Below, in pieces: positions 62,716-64,000 of a DNA stretch of 64,000 nucleotides (the stretch's first letter is position 1; each line of letters begins with the position of its first letter). The stretch is from Flavobacterium sp. (lineage in GTDB: Bacteria; Bacteroidota; Bacteroidia; Flavobacteriales; Flavobacteriaceae). The stretch spans positions 1-64,000 of the forward strand of contig JADKHM010000007.1 in assembly GCA_016721735.1 (NCBI GenBank), given 5' to 3'. The position numbers and the translations under genes are program-made. The notes beneath the pieces were generated by a model. That model was not told where the DNA came from. It made no database searches and was given only the letters and a program-made list of their open reading frames with translations.

Positions 62716-63252
62716 ATGACAAAAACAAACAAATTCGTATTTACAGTCGTAGAGATTGTTTCTTGGATCATCTTTGTTGGACTATGCGTCGAAGCGGGCG
62801 CCTTGATAGTCAATTTTATTTTTAGTCTATTCAAGCCTGAAGCACTTCATAATTTGTATCAGAAGTTAGACTTAAGTAGCATGCACGATCGTAGCAAATC
62901 GACTTTTTATAATATGTACAGTTTTATCTTGATCATTGCTATTTTGAAAGCGATTCTATTTTATATCGTGGTCAGACTGGTTTCTAAAATTGATCTTTCT
63001 AAGCCATTTGACAGCTTTGTTTCGAGGCAGATTTTCCTAATGAGTTACTACACTTTTTCCATCGGACTTTTGAGTTTTATAGCCAGAGAAACTACCAGAA
63101 ATTTATCACACCGAGGATACGACATCAACAAATTAGATGAGTTTTGGGCAGATGGTCAAGCATTTATTTTAATGGCGGCGGTCATTTATGTGATCGCAAT
63201 CATATTTGCAAGAGGCGTTGAACTCCAGAATGAAAACGACTTAACCGTATAA
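62716..63252 (+). CDS. DUF2975 family membrane protein
   Basis: 178 residues with four TM helices (FTVVEIVSWIIFVGLCVEAG, YSFILIIAILKAILFYIVVR, QIFLMSYYTFSIGLLSFIAR, GQAFILMAAVIYVIAIIFAR) and a conserved loop KIDLSKPFDSFVSRQI and a cytosolic RGVELQNENDLTV tail. This is the DUF2975 pattern. DUF2975 proteins are nearly always encoded directly beside a small XRE regulator, as here (3-nt gap), and are thought to act as a membrane partner of it. The mechanism is not known. Confidence 0.9.
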   Translation: MTKTNKFVFTVVEIVSWIIFVGLCVEAGALIVNFIFSLFKPEALHNLYQKLDLSSMHDRSKSTFYNMYSFILIIAILKAILFYIVVRLVSKIDLSKPFDSFVSRQIFLMSYYTFSIGLLSFIARETTRNLSHRGYDINKLDEFWADGQAFILMAAVIYVIAIIFARGVELQNENDLTV

Positions 63253-63255
63253 ACT

Positions 63256-63465
63256 ATGGCGATTATTGTAAACTTAGACGTCATGATGGCGAAGAGAAAA
63301 ATGTCCTTAAATGAACTTTCCGAAAGAGTAGGATTAACACTCTCGAATCTGTCAATATTGAAAACAGGGAAAGCCAAAGCGATACGATTTAGTACACTCG
63401 AAACAATTTGTGAAGTATTAGATTGTCAACCTGGAGATATATTGGAATATGAAAAAAAGCGTTAG
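63256..63465 (+). CDS. Small XRE/Cro-type helix-turn-helix regulator (YozG-like)
   Basis: 69 residues: MAIIVNLDVMMAKRKMSLNE, LSERVGLTLSNLSILKTGKA, KAIRFSTLETICEVLDCQPG, DILEYEKKR. A single HTH with the conserved VNLDVMMAKRKMS...LSxLKTGKAKAIRF pattern of DUF2975-linked regulators. It starts 3 nt after the DUF2975 stop, so they are translationally linked. Likely targets are its own operon, possibly others, with activity tuned by the membrane partner. Confidence 0.93.
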   Translation: MAIIVNLDVMMAKRKMSLNELSERVGLTLSNLSILKTGKAKAIRFSTLETICEVLDCQPGDILEYEKKR

Positions 63466-63744
63466 ATTTTTTGTCATGGATGGCAATTAATTTAATTCAG
63501 CGAAAACCTTTCATTAACTTCCAATTTGACCATGAAGATATGCATTAGATGAGCAAAATCGTCTTCTATGATTGCTATTTCTCTAGTAGTACGAGAAGCG
63601 TTGGACATCAAAGTGTTTTCGCAAAGTGTAGTAAATTCTGTAATAATATTAGAATTAAACAAAATTTCGATAAAATGTTGAAAGCGGTTTCTTCTTGCAA
63701 GGTGTAGCTTTGTATTTTATTTTAATTCTTAATATGAAAGCGTC
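63466..63744. other. Non-coding gap with promoter-like box
   Basis: No gene seen. TAGCTTTG at 63705-63712 fits TAnnTTTG and lies 33 nt before the next ATG at 63745. No strong hairpin was found after the XRE gene. Confidence 0.45.
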
Positions 63745-64000
63745 ATGAAAAAATTATTTTTATCTTTTGTCTTTTTTGCAGGCACAGTCATAGCCATTGC
63801 GCAAGTAGAAAAACAAGACGACCGTCAGGAAACCGATCAAGACAAAATACAGCAAGAGCCCCAGCGTCCAGTGCAAATTGATCAAGAACGGCGAGCTAGA
63901 ATAGATGCCCAACGCGCATACAATGAGGAAGTAGCAAGGAAGGCAGCAAAGAAACTGTCCAAAGAACAGACGAAAGAACAAGTGAAAAAAGAAGAAAAAG
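63745..64000 (+). CDS. Truncated secreted coiled-coil protein (runs off the window)
   Basis: The frame from ATG 63745 is open to the window end (85 codons). A signal peptide (MKKLFLSFVFFAGTVIAIAQ) is followed by a highly charged, glutamine/lysine/arginine-rich helix: VEKQDDRQETDQDKIQQEPQ, then RRARIDAQRAYNEEVARKAA, KKLSKEQTKEQVKKEEK. It looks like a periplasmic coiled-coil protein. The rest and identity lie beyond the window. An upstream ATG at 63734 is closed at once by TGA and cannot be used. Confidence 0.7.
   Translation, partial: MKKLFLSFVFFAGTVIAIAQVEKQDDRQETDQDKIQQEPQRPVQIDQERRARIDAQRAYNEEVARKAAKKLSKEQTKEQVKKEEK

Overview
The window looks like chromosomal DNA from a member of the Bacteroidota, most likely a Flavobacterium-like Flavobacteriaceae. 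The evidence is low GC and many secreted proteins with type IX secretion (T9SS) C-terminal signals of both type A and type B. Promoters match the Bacteroidota pattern (TTG/TTTG, about 19-21 nt, then TAnnTTTG), Shine-Dalgarno sites are weak or absent, and there are an ECF sigma/FecR/TonB-receptor unit, DUF7948 proteins and delta-60 repeats. No rRNA, tRNA, CRISPR array, transposase or integrase was seen.

Layout. 1-5260 is an accessory stretch: a 21-bp-arm palindrome, a frameshifted HTH gene, then four unrelated single genes (TauE/TSUP permease, tandem DUF1772-like membrane protein, serine hydrolase, SRPBCC protein). Long spacers with recurring motifs separate them, resembling a degenerate gene-cassette array. 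5319-14517 (-) is an apparent operon of five paralogous secreted leucine-rich-repeat proteins, each with one EF-hand-like loop and most with near-identical T9SS tails. 14814-16798 holds a methionine-gamma-lyase-like enzyme divergent from an Lrp regulator. 16820-24125 has two hypotheticals, a delta-60 protein, lpdA, a choice-of-anchor-B protein with a broken signal peptide and a repeat lipoprotein. 24124-35656 has DoxX, DUF4349, pabB, then a minus-strand block (YCF48/BNR-like secreted protein, TPR protein, TPR-AraC regulator) lying between pabB and tilS-dsbD. 35762-41102 is a Kazal-domain lipoprotein followed by ECF sigma, FecR and a frameshifted STN-TonB receptor. 41142-50985 has a PH-domain protein, YifB/ComM and two giant paralogous DUF7948/T9SS type B proteins, the first broken by a deletion of about 100 nt. 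51038-64000 has a hybrid histidine kinase, YaaA, a C1 peptidase, a PabA/TrpG amidotransferase, a MarR-nitroreductase-YceI cluster plus a second YceI gene, rhodanese, an outer-membrane beta-barrel receptor, DUF2975+XRE and a truncated secreted coiled-coil ORF.

How the genes work together. Much of the window encodes cell-surface material: secreted LRR, propeller and Ig-like proteins, TonB receptors and their ECF regulation. The pabB and pabA-type genes could supply the two halves of aminodeoxychorismate synthase. The MarR regulator has three TTGTAnnTACAA palindromes directly upstream of its own start and probably controls the nitroreductase and first YceI gene.

Five genes carry frame-disrupting indels (near 566, 10180, 21388, 39600 and 46115), and four of the five encode exported or outer-membrane proteins. 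Two of the indels fall in the same octamer, GCGCAAAC. Either this is an uncorrected assembly with systematic indels or a set of variable surface genes; raw reads would decide.
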